A stretch of 33,604 nt of DNA from a virus: IMG/VR virus record IMGVR_UViG_3300009187_000049, positions 1-33,604 of that record; one strand, written 5' to 3'. Positions 1 through 9,300 of the stretch are shown here, piece after piece. The position numbers were made by a program, and so were the translations under genes. The notes beneath the pieces were generated by a model. The model worked only from the letters and a program-made list of their open reading frames with translations, was not told where the DNA came from and ran no database searches. How positions within the stretch are numbered: the stretch's first letter is position 1; each line of letters opens with the position of its first letter.

Positions 1-123
1 GCAGGCGTCAGACCTCAAAGGGTTGGCAGCGCATGAGGCCGATCATTTGGCGGATTTGCCATGGGCAAGTGAGCCTCCGAAGAAGCGCGGAAGGCCGCCG
101 AAGGCGTAAAAAAGCCGGTCAGC
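1..123. repeat. Left copy of 123-bp terminal direct repeat
   Basis: Positions 1-123 are identical, base for base, to 33482-33604. The repeat starts inside the last plus-strand gene and ends inside the hairpin that follows it, so it respects no gene boundary. That is what the overlap of a circular assembly looks like, and the odd length fits a k-mer-sized overlap. A real short terminal repeat of a packaged linear genome cannot be excluded from sequence alone. The non-redundant length is 33,481 bp. Confidence 0.97.
2..109 (+). CDS. 3' end of the small gene that spans the contig join
   Basis: This is the C-terminal 35 codons and TAA stop of the gene given in full at 33270-33590. The reading frame enters at base 2 (QASDLKG...). 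The tail ends in KKRGRPPKA, a basic stretch with the GRP core of an AT-hook. It is only a fragment here because the circular molecule was cut inside it. Confidence 0.9.
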   Translation, partial: QASDLKGLAAHEADHLADLPWASEPPKKRGRPPKA

Positions 124-147
124 GCAAGGCGAGAAGCGCTAACCGGC
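108..147 (-). terminator. Hairpin with A-run on its left: candidate terminator for minus-strand transcription
   Basis: The arms are 114-125 and 136-147: GCCGGT pairs with ACCGGC and AGCGC with GCGCT, with one C/A mismatch between them and a 10-nt loop. Six A residues (108-113) lie just left of the stem, so on the minus strand the hairpin is followed by a U-run, as in a rho-independent terminator. On the plus strand there is no U-run, so late transcription from the terminase genes into the portal gene could continue. No minus-strand gene is close by, so it may instead block stray antisense transcription or shape the plus-strand RNA. The 89-bp gap 110-198 otherwise holds only a weak promoter-like TACTAAT (181-187). 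Confidence 0.5.
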
Positions 148-198
148 CAAGTCTCACGGAGATGGGGACGCGAGACGTGATACTAATACCGGGTAACA

Positions 199-2043
199 AT
201 GAATTACGCAAAGGATCGTTGGTGGAATGCTGAACCGTCGTTGCTCGCAGCGGAGACAATGGCAGAGGCACGCCGAGTCGATAACGTTACGAGCGTTCGA
301 CGCATGCAGATGCTCGAATCTTATTGCTTGTACGGTGACGAGACTGCGATCCCAGAGAACGTAATCGAGCTTCGCGCGCAACCAAGCGTAACGCGTAACG
401 TGTTGGCTTTGGCCGTCGATACGGTAATCAGCGAAATCACGCAGGCGAAGCCTCGTCCAATGTTCGTTACCATTGGCGGTGACTGGCTCGAGCAAGAGCG
501 CGCGCGAAAGCTGACTTACTTTAACGATGCGGAGTTCGACCACTGCAACGTGCATGAACTGGCAGAGCAGGCTGCCCGTGATGCCGTAATCTCTGGACTC
601 GGCATCCTTCGTCCTCGCCGTGACCCAACCGACGATACCAAGGTCATTATTGAGCGCATTTTCCCGCCAAACTTCCTAGTCGATGACCGTGGCGCAATTG
701 ACGTGGTGCCACGCTCGTTCTTTGTGCGTCACTTGCTCGACAAGTGGCAGCTTTGCGAGATGTACCCAGAGCAACGCGAGTCTATTCAGATGGCTGCTAC
801 CGTCGATTCGTCGGCGTGGTTTAGCGATGGTCCTCGAGGCCAAGACCTCGTTGAAGTAATGGAGGCAATCCACCTGCCGTCAAAGCCTGGAGCCACCGAT
901 GGGCGCCATGTTCTCTGCATTGCAGAAACGGTGCTGGTGGATCAGCCGTACATTTACAATGAGCCTCCCTTCGTTTTTATCCGTGCTGTAAAACCGATGC
1001 GGCGTTTCTGGGGGCTGTCGCTCGTTCAGCGTGCGGCCCCAACGCAAATTGAGCTTAACCGCGTCCTTCGACGTTGGAACGAATCGCTGCGCCTTAACGC
1101 GACCTCGCTTTGGTTCATTAACCGCCAAAGCCGCGTTGTGAAGGCTCACATGGTCAACCAGGTTGGCGCCATCGTCGAGCACGATGGGCCGCCGCCGCAG
1201 CAGATGACGCCAGCGGTTATGCACCCGCAGGTTGCCGCGTACATTGAGCAATGCGAAGCACGCGTGTTCAAGCTCATGGGCGCAAGCGAGCTTGCTGCAA
1301 CGTCGATGAAGCCTGCCGGTTTGAACAGTGGGCGCGCGCTCCAAGTCTACAACGACGTGCAGTCCCGGCGCTTTATTAGCCTTGAGCGAGCGTTTGAGAA
1401 TCTGTATGTGGACCTCGCAAAGTGGGTCGTTGTTTTGCACACTGAGATTGCAGAAGACTACCCAGACCACGAAATCGTTTGTAGCGACGGCCCTTCGCGA
1501 ACCACGCGCATCAAATGGTCCGATATTGACCTTGAAGAAGGGCGTTTCAGAGCGCGCGTGTTTCCTACCTCGGCATTCCCGACCAATCCTGCGGCCAAGA
1601 TCCAGGTGCTTCAAGACATGCTGGGGTCCGGTGTCATCGACCAGCAGAGCTTCTATGAATTGGCGCTCGATGTGCCAGACCTTGAGAGCGTGCGTAATCG
1701 TATCGTGGCTCCCATTGAGCTAATCCACAAACGCCTCTCAAAGATGCTCTACGACAATGTATATTTGCCTCCAGAGCCGGTTATGGATTTGGCGTTGGCG
1801 CTTCGCGAAACGACGCTGGCAATCCAAAGGGCCGAGCTTGACGACATACCGGAAGAGCGTGTTGATCTACTGCGACAATTTCTAACGCACGTTCAGATGT
1901 TGCAATCCCAAGCCATGCCGCCGCCACCAGGGCCAATGCCTGGCGGTGACATGGGCATGATGCCTCCTGACATGATGCCACCAGAGATGGTGGGAGGCGC
2001 GTTGCCTCCAATGCCGCCTGGGCCTCCAGGTATGCCGAGCTGA
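199..2043 (+). CDS. Portal protein
   Basis: 614 residues. It is read as the dodecameric head-tail connector through which DNA enters and leaves the capsid. The early part carries an asparagine/valine-rich helix segment (SVTRNVLALAVDTVISEITQ) followed by KPRPMFVTIGGDW and a RARKLTYFNDAEFD helix, the pattern of podovirus-type portals in which a long helical wing precedes the stem. The last 45 residues are very rich in Met, Pro and Gly, as in the barrel or tail end of several portals. It is the first gene after the terminase block and is followed by scaffold-like and capsid genes, the usual order. The start is ATG after a weak site (CCGGGTAAC). The identification rests on length, order and recalled family pattern. 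Confidence is good for portal, low for subfamily. Confidence 0.85.
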   Translation: MNYAKDRWWNAEPSLLAAETMAEARRVDNVTSVRRMQMLESYCLYGDETAIPENVIELRAQPSVTRNVLALAVDTVISEITQAKPRPMFVTIGGDWLEQERARKLTYFNDAEFDHCNVHELAEQAARDAVISGLGILRPRRDPTDDTKVIIERIFPPNFLVDDRGAIDVVPRSFFVRHLLDKWQLCEMYPEQRESIQMAATVDSSAWFSDGPRGQDLVEVMEAIHLPSKPGATDGRHVLCIAETVLVDQPYIYNEPPFVFIRAVKPMRRFWGLSLVQRAAPTQIELNRVLRRWNESLRLNATSLWFINRQSRVVKAHMVNQVGAIVEHDGPPPQQMTPAVMHPQVAAYIEQCEARVFKLMGASELAATSMKPAGLNSGRALQVYNDVQSRRFISLERAFENLYVDLAKWVVVLHTEIAEDYPDHEIVCSDGPSRTTRIKWSDIDLEEGRFRARVFPTSAFPTNPAAKIQVLQDMLGSGVIDQQSFYELALDVPDLESVRNRIVAPIELIHKRLSKMLYDNVYLPPEPVMDLALALRETTLAIQRAELDDIPEERVDLLRQFLTHVQMLQSQAMPPPPGPMPGGDMGMMPPDMMPPEMVGGALPPMPPGPPGMPS

Positions 2044-2053
2044 AAGGAACGAG

Positions 2054-3091
2054 ATGGCTGAGAACGAAGTTACGCCAGTTGTTGAGCAGATCGTTGGCAC
2101 TGGCTCTGAGTCTGTCGATGACCGCATTGCTGCCGCAGCAATGGCCCTAGGAGACGATGAACAAGTTGCGCTCACTGAGCCTGCTCCAAGCTCCGAAGAT
2201 GCCAAAGAGGAGCAGTCAGAGCCAAAGGAAGGCCAAAGCCAAGACAAGGCCAAGGCCGCTGACGATGCGGACCAAAAGAAGCCCCGCAACATGCTTCGCG
2301 ATGTCGCTGCCGAGTGGGCGACCGCTCGCAGGATGCAGCAGGCGAACACTAAGCGAGCGCAAGAGCTTGAAGCGCGCCAGCAGCAAATCGAGCAAGAGGC
2401 TGCGACGGCTCGAGAGGTTGCTACGCTCATGCGTCACAACCCAATTGCGGCTGCGGAGCGCGTTGCGCAGCTCGCGGGCATTTCGCCGCATGAATACCTG
2501 CAACGACTCCAGCTTGCTTACATCAATGGCGAAGACCCGCAAAAGCCGCAGCAGGATGCAGCCATTGCAAACGAAGTGGCTCAGCTACGCGCCGAGCTTT
2601 ACGCAGAGCGAAATCGCAGAGAGCAGGAAGAACAGGCTCGAGCTTACCATCAGCAGGTTGAGCAAGTTACTGCAACGGAAACGCAGAACCTTGTCGGTCT
2701 TGCTAAGGCGTATGCCGATCAATTCCCGGCCCTTCAGCACTTGTCAGACGACGCTTTGACTCGGCGCGTTGCCGATGCTGTGCAATTCTATGTGCAGCGC
2801 GGCGACGAAGTTGGGCGCTTTGAGGTTTTGAGCGCTGTAAACAACATCGTAAATGACACTCTTGCAGAATACGGGCTAACTGATAGTCTGAGGCAACGGG
2901 TTGCCACCGCGCCCGCGCCTAACGGCGGTAAGCGGCAGGGGACAAACGCTGTACCCACAAGGCAGCGCAACGGCTCAGGCCGGTACATCCCAACGAATGC
3001 GGCAGCCGCCGAAGGTGGCGTCCCGCGACGAGCGATGACCGTAGAGGAGCGCTTGGCAGAGGCCACCAAAGTACTGTGGTCCGCTGACTGA
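2054..3091 (+). CDS. Scaffolding-like head assembly protein
   Basis: 345 residues. The N-terminal 80 residues are acidic and low in complexity (Glu, Asp, Ala, Lys). A long Gln/Glu/Ala/Arg-rich coiled coil follows, from roughly residue 90 to 200. The C-terminal 70 residues are basic and flexible (PNGGKRQGTNAVPTRQRNGS). Acidic N-terminus, coiled coil and basic coat-binding tail is the usual build of phage scaffolds, and the gene lies exactly between portal and major capsid genes. A scaffold would fill the procapsid, nucleate coat assembly and leave before packaging. AAAGGAACGAG precedes the ATG, 10 bp after the portal stop. No protease motif was seen. Confidence 0.72.
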   Translation: MAENEVTPVVEQIVGTGSESVDDRIAAAAMALGDDEQVALTEPAPSSEDAKEEQSEPKEGQSQDKAKAADDADQKKPRNMLRDVAAEWATARRMQQANTKRAQELEARQQQIEQEAATAREVATLMRHNPIAAAERVAQLAGISPHEYLQRLQLAYINGEDPQKPQQDAAIANEVAQLRAELYAERNRREQEEQARAYHQQVEQVTATETQNLVGLAKAYADQFPALQHLSDDALTRRVADAVQFYVQRGDEVGRFEVLSAVNNIVNDTLAEYGLTDSLRQRVATAPAPNGGKRQGTNAVPTRQRNGSGRYIPTNAAAAEGGVPRRAMTVEERLAEATKVLWSAD

Positions 3092-3137
3092 CTCTCGCGT
3101 CGTCACTCACAATCCTAATTAATTTTCGAGGTACACA

Positions 3138-4352
3138 ATGGCTTCTCTAAATATGTCTTCGTTCAGCTCCGCGCTGAAAATCCTTTATCCCGATTCGCTT
3201 GAGGAGGTTTGGTTTCCCGAAGCTCCGTTCCTTGCTTGGGTTCCGAAGTCCTACGACTTCGAAGGCGCGTCAAAGCAATCGAACGCGATGTTTTCGGGTA
3301 TCCGTGGCTCCACCGATTTCAGCACCGCGCTGAACGGCAAGAGCACTCCTTCGCTCGCGAAGTACAACGTGACGCGCAAGAAGGATTACGTCCTCGGCTC
3401 GATTGACAACGAGACGATGATGGCCTCGGCGTCGAACAAGGGTGCGATTGCCAAGGCGATCAAGACCCAGGTTGACGCGGCCGCTTACGAATTTGGCCGC
3501 TCGATGGCGGTGCAGGTTTGGGGCGATGGCTCGGGCATTCGAGGCGTTGTTGGTTCGGTTGCGGCTGGCCCCGTGGTAACCCTCACTGACCGTCGCGATT
3601 GCGTCAAATTCGAGGTCGGCATGGTCCTCGAAAACAAGAGCGCGGCGGGCGCAATCTACGTCGGTACGTTCCTTGTCACTGCAATCGACATCGACCTTGG
3701 CACCGTAACGCTCACCCTCCAGGGTGGCGCGGTTGCACCGGTTGCAACCGACCTCCTTGCTCGTCAGGGTGACTTCTTGGCCGGTGTTGGCGCCTCGAAC
3801 TGCATGAGCGGCGTGTTTGCTTGGATTCCGGTTGCGGCGCCATCGGCCACTCCGTTTTTCGGCGTTGACCGCTCCGTTAACCCGGTTCGCCTCGCCGGTG
3901 GTCGAGTCAAGGGTGGCGCGAAGACGATTGAGGAGGTCATCTTTGACAGCCTTGCTCGTGGCAAGACGAACGGCGGCAAGTTCGACACGGTTTGGATGAA
4001 CTCCGAGCGCGCTGCCGAGCTTCAGAAATCCATGCAGGCGAAGGCTTTCGTCGATGTTCAGAGCGCGGGCAAGGCCAAAGTTGGTTTCCAGGGATTCAAC
4101 CTTGTCACCAGCTCTGGCAACCTCACGGTCCTCGACGACCCGACGTGCCCTTACGCTTACGGCCTGCTCTCGAACCGTAGCGCTTGGGAGTTCGCCACGC
4201 TTGGCGATGCGCCGCACTTTGCCGAGGAGGATGGACGCCGGTTCCTTCGCGAAAGCGCGTCGGACGGTATCGAGTTCCGCCTTAAGATGTACGGTAACCT
4301 TATCTGCCAGCGCCCCGTTGACAACGTTGTCATCGACTTCGACGGCGTGTGA
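3138..4352 (+). CDS. Major capsid protein
   Basis: 404 residues. It is expected to form the icosahedral shell with the HK97 fold. The N-terminal half has the pattern of podovirus coat proteins: a short helix and loop (ALKILYPDSLEEVWFPEAPF), then charged strand segments (KYNVTRKKDYVLGSIDNETMMAS) and a long helix (AIKTQVDAAAYEFGRSMAVQVW). The C-terminal half has FDTVWMNSERAAELQKSM and a late LKMYGNLICQRPVDNV strand, typical of P-domain and A-domain elements. It is the best-expressed-looking gene here: its codons are strongly biased to C/G-ending Lys, Asn and Phe codons compared with neighbours. The upstream gap 3092-3137 is AT-rich (CCTAATTAATTTT) and ends in a CGAGG site, and could hold an extra promoter. 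Confidence 0.88.
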   Translation: MASLNMSSFSSALKILYPDSLEEVWFPEAPFLAWVPKSYDFEGASKQSNAMFSGIRGSTDFSTALNGKSTPSLAKYNVTRKKDYVLGSIDNETMMASASNKGAIAKAIKTQVDAAAYEFGRSMAVQVWGDGSGIRGVVGSVAAGPVVTLTDRRDCVKFEVGMVLENKSAAGAIYVGTFLVTAIDIDLGTVTLTLQGGAVAPVATDLLARQGDFLAGVGASNCMSGVFAWIPVAAPSATPFFGVDRSVNPVRLAGGRVKGGAKTIEEVIFDSLARGKTNGGKFDTVWMNSERAAELQKSMQAKAFVDVQSAGKAKVGFQGFNLVTSSGNLTVLDDPTCPYAYGLLSNRSAWEFATLGDAPHFAEEDGRRFLRESASDGIEFRLKMYGNLICQRPVDNVVIDFDGV

Positions 4353-4378
4353 TTCAGCTGTAATAGGAGAACAAGAAC

Positions 4379-4849
4379 ATGCCTATCAAGACTTCTACGG
4401 ACCTTATTAAGGCCCCCGCGCACGCACTCGGCTCACCCGACGACGTTGACTACGCGTTCCGTACTCGCGTTGTTCGCGTCAAGCTTCCGGTTGATGCCGC
4501 CGCAGCTACTCAGACTGAGCATTTGCTGGCGATTAGCGAGGTGCCGATCATCATCAACAGCATCGAAATTCTCCCGCAAGGAGCCGTTGCTGCTGATAAT
4601 ACCGACTATGCGACGATTGCGTTGCAAACTGGCAACCTTGCGGCTGGTGCACTCGCTACTGCTATCGTCAGCAAAGATACGCGTGCAGCTTCGCTAAATG
4701 GCTTGGCCGCGAATACCGTTGCTACGATTGGCAGCAATCTTACGGCTGCCGTAGCAGTCGATCAGCGCATTTCGCTCAACGTCACCAAAGCCGGTGCTGG
4801 CAAACAGCTCCCGGTGTTGTTGGTCGAGCTGACGTATCAGCTTGCGTGA
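4379..4849 (+). CDS. Small virion protein after the capsid gene, decoration-like
   Basis: 156 residues, rich in Ala, Thr, Val and Ile, with alternating hydrophobic residues that predict beta strands and no membrane segment (EVPIIINSIEILPQG; QRISLNVTKAGAGKQLPVL). A strong TAGGAGAACAAGAAC site precedes the ATG. Genes of this size and composition directly after the major capsid gene commonly encode head decoration, cement or fibre-base proteins. No family motif was recognised, so only the structural class is inferred. The next gene has a similar strand-rich makeup, and the two may form one layer of the virion. Confidence 0.55.
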   Translation: MPIKTSTDLIKAPAHALGSPDDVDYAFRTRVVRVKLPVDAAAATQTEHLLAISEVPIIINSIEILPQGAVAADNTDYATIALQTGNLAAGALATAIVSKDTRAASLNGLAANTVATIGSNLTAAVAVDQRISLNVTKAGAGKQLPVLLVELTYQLA

Positions 4850-4861
4850 TTGGAGAAAAAC

Positions 4862-5230
4862 ATGAGCACGACCGCAAAAGGTATGTACCACCCCTACGGG
4901 CACGCCCGTGGGCTTACGGTCGGTTCGTTTCGCATCACCGCGAATGCGACTCCAACCGTGCAAGATGACCCTGGCGGCATTGTCGCCTCGGTCGCGAAAC
5001 CTGGCGCCACCACTGGCGTCTACGTCATCACGCTGAAACGCCGCTACAGCCGCATTCATAGCCTTGGCAACAACAATAGCGTTGCCGGTTTGGTCACGAG
5101 CGTTGCTGTAACGTCTGCGGGTGGCACTGCTGATAATACGATTACAATTCAGATCGTAAACGGCGCTGGTGCAGCTAACGATGGCGCTGGTTCGGTTTCG
5201 ACCATTTCGTTCTTTGGCTACGACGCGTGA
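4862..5230 (+). CDS. Small beta-rich virion protein
   Basis: 122 residues from the ATG at 4862. A TTG four codons upstream (4850) is in frame, but the GGAG at 4852-4855 is correctly spaced for the ATG, which decides the start. The protein is rich in Gly, Thr, Ser and Val and reads as repeated strands (GVYVITLKRRYSRIHSLG; TADNTITIQIVNGAG). The style resembles the preceding gene and the small tail-fibre-like genes at 16-18 kb. Likely a head decoration or accessory structural protein. The function is otherwise unknown. Confidence 0.6.
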   Translation: MSTTAKGMYHPYGHARGLTVGSFRITANATPTVQDDPGGIVASVAKPGATTGVYVITLKRRYSRIHSLGNNNSVAGLVTSVAVTSAGGTADNTITIQIVNGAGAANDGAGSVSTISFFGYDA

Positions 5231-5246
5231 TTGATAGGAGGTCTGC

Positions 5247-5972
5247 ATGGCTGCTTACGTCACACTCGCAGAAATGCGAACCCGTGCCCGCGAACTTGCG
5301 GACATGCAGACCTCCAACCAGGCAGCAGCTTTCGTCACCGACGCAGAGCTAAACCGCGCAATCAATCGCAACATCAAACAGCTTTACAACAAGCTGATCA
5401 TTGCGCGCGGCGACGACTACTACGCTCAAACAACTAGCGTCGCTGTCATTGGCTCTACAATTCTTCTCACGCTGTTTTCACCTCCGTTCATGTCGCTTCT
5501 GTCACTTTCTGTGACTGACGGAACGCGCGTTGTATGGGTGCCTAAGTTTAGCCTTAAGCAGTGGGCAGAACTTAAGTACCTCGAAAACGTCGGTGTTGCT
5601 GACTTGGGCATGTACCGCTATCGGCTAATGAACGATAGCCTCGAGATTCGCCCAGCGTGCAACAATCCAAGCCATTCGTTTACGCTGCATTACCTGCCAG
5701 CGTTTGTCCCACTCGTTCTTGATGCCGACACGTTTGACGGCATTAACGGATGGGAGGACTGGGCATGTTATGGCGCTGCCATTGACATGCTGAACAAGGA
5801 AGAGTCGCTCGAGCAGGCGCAGGGACTCATGGCGCAGCGTGCCATTATTGACGACCAGATTGACAAGCTTGCAGGAAACAGAGACGCAGGCATGCCAGAG
5901 GTCGTTGGCGACACGATGCACGACTTTGGCGATTACTCGGCACGCAGGCTTCGCAACGACTGGAACTGGTGA
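5247..5972 (+). CDS. Head-tail adaptor (tail tubular protein A-like)
   Basis: 241 residues. The N-terminal helices (TLAEMRTRARELAD; FVTDAELNRAINRNIKQLYNKL) followed by a strand-rich middle (VWVPKFSLKQWAELKYL; YRLMNDSLEIRPACN) match the build of podovirus adaptors, the ring that binds under the portal and carries the nozzle. The C-terminal part is helical, with AACYGAAID-type packing sequence, and the end is aromatic (RNDWNW). The gene lies between the capsid-layer genes and the large nozzle gene, where P22 gp4 and T7 gp11 equivalents sit. A strong ATAGGAGGTC site precedes the ATG. The assignment relies on layout plus recalled pattern. Confidence 0.7.
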   Translation: MAAYVTLAEMRTRARELADMQTSNQAAAFVTDAELNRAINRNIKQLYNKLIIARGDDYYAQTTSVAVIGSTILLTLFSPPFMSLLSLSVTDGTRVVWVPKFSLKQWAELKYLENVGVADLGMYRYRLMNDSLEIRPACNNPSHSFTLHYLPAFVPLVLDADTFDGINGWEDWACYGAAIDMLNKEESLEQAQGLMAQRAIIDDQIDKLAGNRDAGMPEVVGDTMHDFGDYSARRLRNDWNW

Positions 5973-5975
5973 CGC

Positions 5976-6311
5976 ATGACGCGAGCCAGGGTGCTGCCAA
6001 AGCAGGGTGTGCGGCCTGAGTCCGATAACTTTGCAAAATCGCAGTTGGCTGCCGCTGTTGATGCCCAGAGGCTCGACGCAAACCAGCTACCGTTTAATCG
6101 TGGCCTGTGGCTCCGTGGCATTCAAGTGCCAGCAGCTGGCAGCGTTACCGTGGCGCATAATCTTGGCCACGTCCCAAGCGGCTATGTCATCACCAAAATG
6201 ATTGGCGGCTCGACGGTATACCTGTTTACCCAAAGTTCGTTGACTGACTCGCAAGTGACGTTCTCAAACTCTGGCGGCGCCGTCATTACCATCGACGTTT
6301 GGATTTTTTGA
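5976..6311 (+). CDS. Small tail/fibre-like virion protein
   Basis: 111 residues. The C-terminal 65 residues form a compact strand-rich domain (GSVTVAHNLGHVPSGYVITK, then alternating hydrophobics ending in ITIDVWIF). In phage fibre and tail-accessory proteins, a segment of the form VAHNLGxxPxxYxVxK is a common small beta-sandwich. The N-terminus is short and charged. It is encoded 3 bp after the adaptor gene and 1 bp before the nozzle gene, so it probably belongs to the tail or its side appendages. No enzyme motif was seen. Confidence 0.6.
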   Translation: MTRARVLPKQGVRPESDNFAKSQLAAAVDAQRLDANQLPFNRGLWLRGIQVPAAGSVTVAHNLGHVPSGYVITKMIGGSTVYLFTQSSLTDSQVTFSNSGGAVITIDVWIF

Positions 6312-6312
6312 C

Positions 6313-9300
6313 ATGCCAAGAGCACAAGCTTTTATTCCGCTTTCCAAAGGTATCGATCAAAAGCTCGATGATAGGCTACGAGAGCCAGAGTCGCTAGCGC
6401 AGGCGACGAACGCCTATTACAGGCGTAACAACGGGCTAACCAAGCGCCATGGATTCACGCCGCTTACGTCTAGCGGATACACGCACGACGGGCCGTCCAA
6501 AGGGCTGCTATCGACCGGCGATGAGCTGCTGATTCGAGGCTATCGAAGGCTGTGGGCGTACAACGAGAGCAACGCTCTGGTCAATCCGCAATGGCTTTCA
6601 AAGGGGGACGTTTCGCCCTTCACTGGCCAGCAGCGCACGGTGTTTAGCGATGCGCTGAGCATCCCAAGCTCTGACTCGTGCCATTCAGGCGGCTATACCG
6701 TTCATGCGGCAACTACGCTGCGGTTTGCTGGATCGCTTCCAGGCGGCGGAACCGCAACGAGTCTGGTCTACAAAGTAGAAACTGAGCAAGGCGCCAACGA
6801 AATCAAAAGCACGACGACCATCGTTAGCGACCCTGGGACTAACATAGAAATTGGCGCCGCTCGAACGGTTGCAGGGTCGGCTGCGGCTGGCGCAAGCGTC
6901 GTCCACATTGGATGCGCACGCTACGCTACTACGGCGCTTCAGTGGTATCGCTGGAGTTCCGCTACGCCAACCACAACACCAGCGCTAGCAATTAGCCACC
7001 TGGACCTGTACACGCTGGCCCTTGGCGACTCAGGCAACGACCGGCACTATGACGCAACGTCGCTTGGTTCTTGGCCGACTGGGGCAAGCGGTCAATGGGC
7101 GTATTGCTACGTTAAACTAAACCCAATCGGCAGCCGCACCATTTATGTGGCTCGCATGTTTGATGGTGTCACTATTGCGAGCTGGCTAATTCCGTCTCCC
7201 GTAGGCCAAGAATGGGAATACTGCGCCATTGCTGATGGTCCGATTGCTGGTCAAATCTACGTCGTTGGAACAGACACAGCGTCAAACACTTACTTGTACG
7301 CGTACACACAAAATGGCGCGTTGAACTGGTCCAAGTTGATGCACGCAGCATCGACTGGAACAGTGCACGGTTGCTCTGTCGTTGAAGGCACACAGGGCGG
7401 AAGTAACCTTGTTCTCGTTGCAACAAACAATGGAAACGTTGGCCTTCCGCAACGATACAGCCTCGACATGAGTGCCACCGACCCAACGGGTGTGTCTCTA
7501 TCAACGCGAACTGTAACGCGCAATATGTACGCGTTTAGCAAACCATGGAACGCTGGTGGACGGTTTTACATTGTTGGGCGCGTACGATATGGGCAAGGCA
7601 ATACGGTTGGTCAATTAAACTACGACAACGGCTACTGCGCTGAAGTCATCTTCGACGTGTTTAGTTCTGCAACGACTGCGAATTTGCCGCAGCCGCAGCT
7701 TGTTGGGCGCTACGACTTTGGCGTTGTCCCATCGTATTCTGCTCAAACACCAAGCCAGGAGTGGACGTTTACGCGTGGTTCAATGCAAACCGTCCAACAA
7801 GGCATGACGTACACAAGCGGGTATCGCTACGCTACACAACGAATTGTCAACCGCGTGCCGTTTAAGTTTCCGACGTTCGCTGGCGACTTTGCCGAGTTGG
7901 ACTTTGCTGGCAAGTGCACCCAAGTTGCCACGACACGAGGCAGCGCGACACTGGGTGGAGCAAACGTTGCCTGGTACACGGGTCAGTCCGTGTATGAACT
8001 TGGTTTTTCAAGTGGCCCAGTTATAGCAACAATAACGAGCGCCAACGATGCAGCAGCAACGCTTATTGGTGGCCAAACATACACTTACGTAGGAGTGCTT
8101 GAGAGTTACGACGAAAAGGGCAATTTAACCAGGTCAGTCCCAGGTCCTCCGTGCGCGTACACGATACCAGGTGGACCCGGAAACCATCACATTGACGTGA
8201 CGTTTTATACGATTGGAGCAAGCGAGCGCTACTCATCGCAAAAGCGTTTTGCGGTTGTGCTTTATCGAGCCGACCAGGACGGCGTGTTTCAGCGCTGCAC
8301 ACAACCATTCGTCAATTCGTTTGATGATCAAACGTCGCAGTATTTCCCAATCATTCGCGACATGGGAGAGCAATACGACGCCATTTACACGCAGTCAGGG
8401 GCCGAGGTTGAGGCAAGCGGTCCCGATGGCGCAGCGTTCGTCATGGTCGGAACCAAGCGGGTTTGGCTGGCTGGTTTCTTCCGCCGTGATCGCATTCAGT
8501 ATTCAAAGCTCTACAACCCGACGACGGCCAACGAGTGTGCGATTGCACCTGAGTTCAACGATGCTTTTTCGTACCTGTTACCTGGAGGCGACCCAGTTAC
8601 CGGCCTGGGAGAGCTCGACGACAAGCTAATCGTTTTCACTAAGTCAAAAATATTTGCCATTGCTGGCAACGGTCCTGACGACGGTGGGCGAGGCAACGAC
8701 TTTTCAGGGCTTCAGCTCGTGGCAAGCGACACCGGGTGTATTGATGCGCGAAGCATCGTAGCGACCCCGGCTGGCATATTCTTTCAAACGTTTGCTGGCA
8801 TCTTCGTACTCGGCCGAGATTTGCAACTCAACTTTGCTGGCTCTGCTGTGCGTGACATCACCGACGCCTATACCGAGTGCACGAGCGCTGTGCTTGTGCC
8901 CAAGGATAGTCACGTTCGCTTTACGCTACGCAATGGCGAAAACGGCCTGGTGCTCGTTTACGACTTCGACCAAGGAGCATGGTCAAGGTGGGACGTAAAA
9001 CGCATTGTAGGCCCCGCGCAGATTGTCCTAGACCCAGTTGGCGCATGTCTGCATAAGGATGTCTACCATGTGCTCGCAAGCGACGGCCGAGTGTACAAGG
9101 AGGACGCGTCCACTTACTTTGACCACAACACGATTTACATACCGATGAAAATCGAAACAGGCTGGCTGCAAGCGGCGCAGCAAAGCGGCTGGCAGCGTAT
9201 CCGCCAGGTTGCGGCGCTTTGCAAAGCAAACAACCCGCACTCTTTAACGCTGTCGCTGTATCAGGAGTTTGACGGCGTGACTCCGACGCAGACCTACACC

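Noticed and set aside
880-1614. Minus-strand open frame of 244 codons
   Set aside because: It lies fully opposite the portal gene, has no recognisable domain and has the Arg/His-rich composition usual for antisense frames.
1328-1723. Plus-strand frame of 131 codons within the portal gene
   Set aside because: Out-of-frame shadow of the portal gene without ribosome site or family features.
3270-4217. Minus-strand open frame of 315 codons
   Set aside because: Opposite the major capsid gene. Its length follows from that gene's strong codon bias; no ribosome site or domain.
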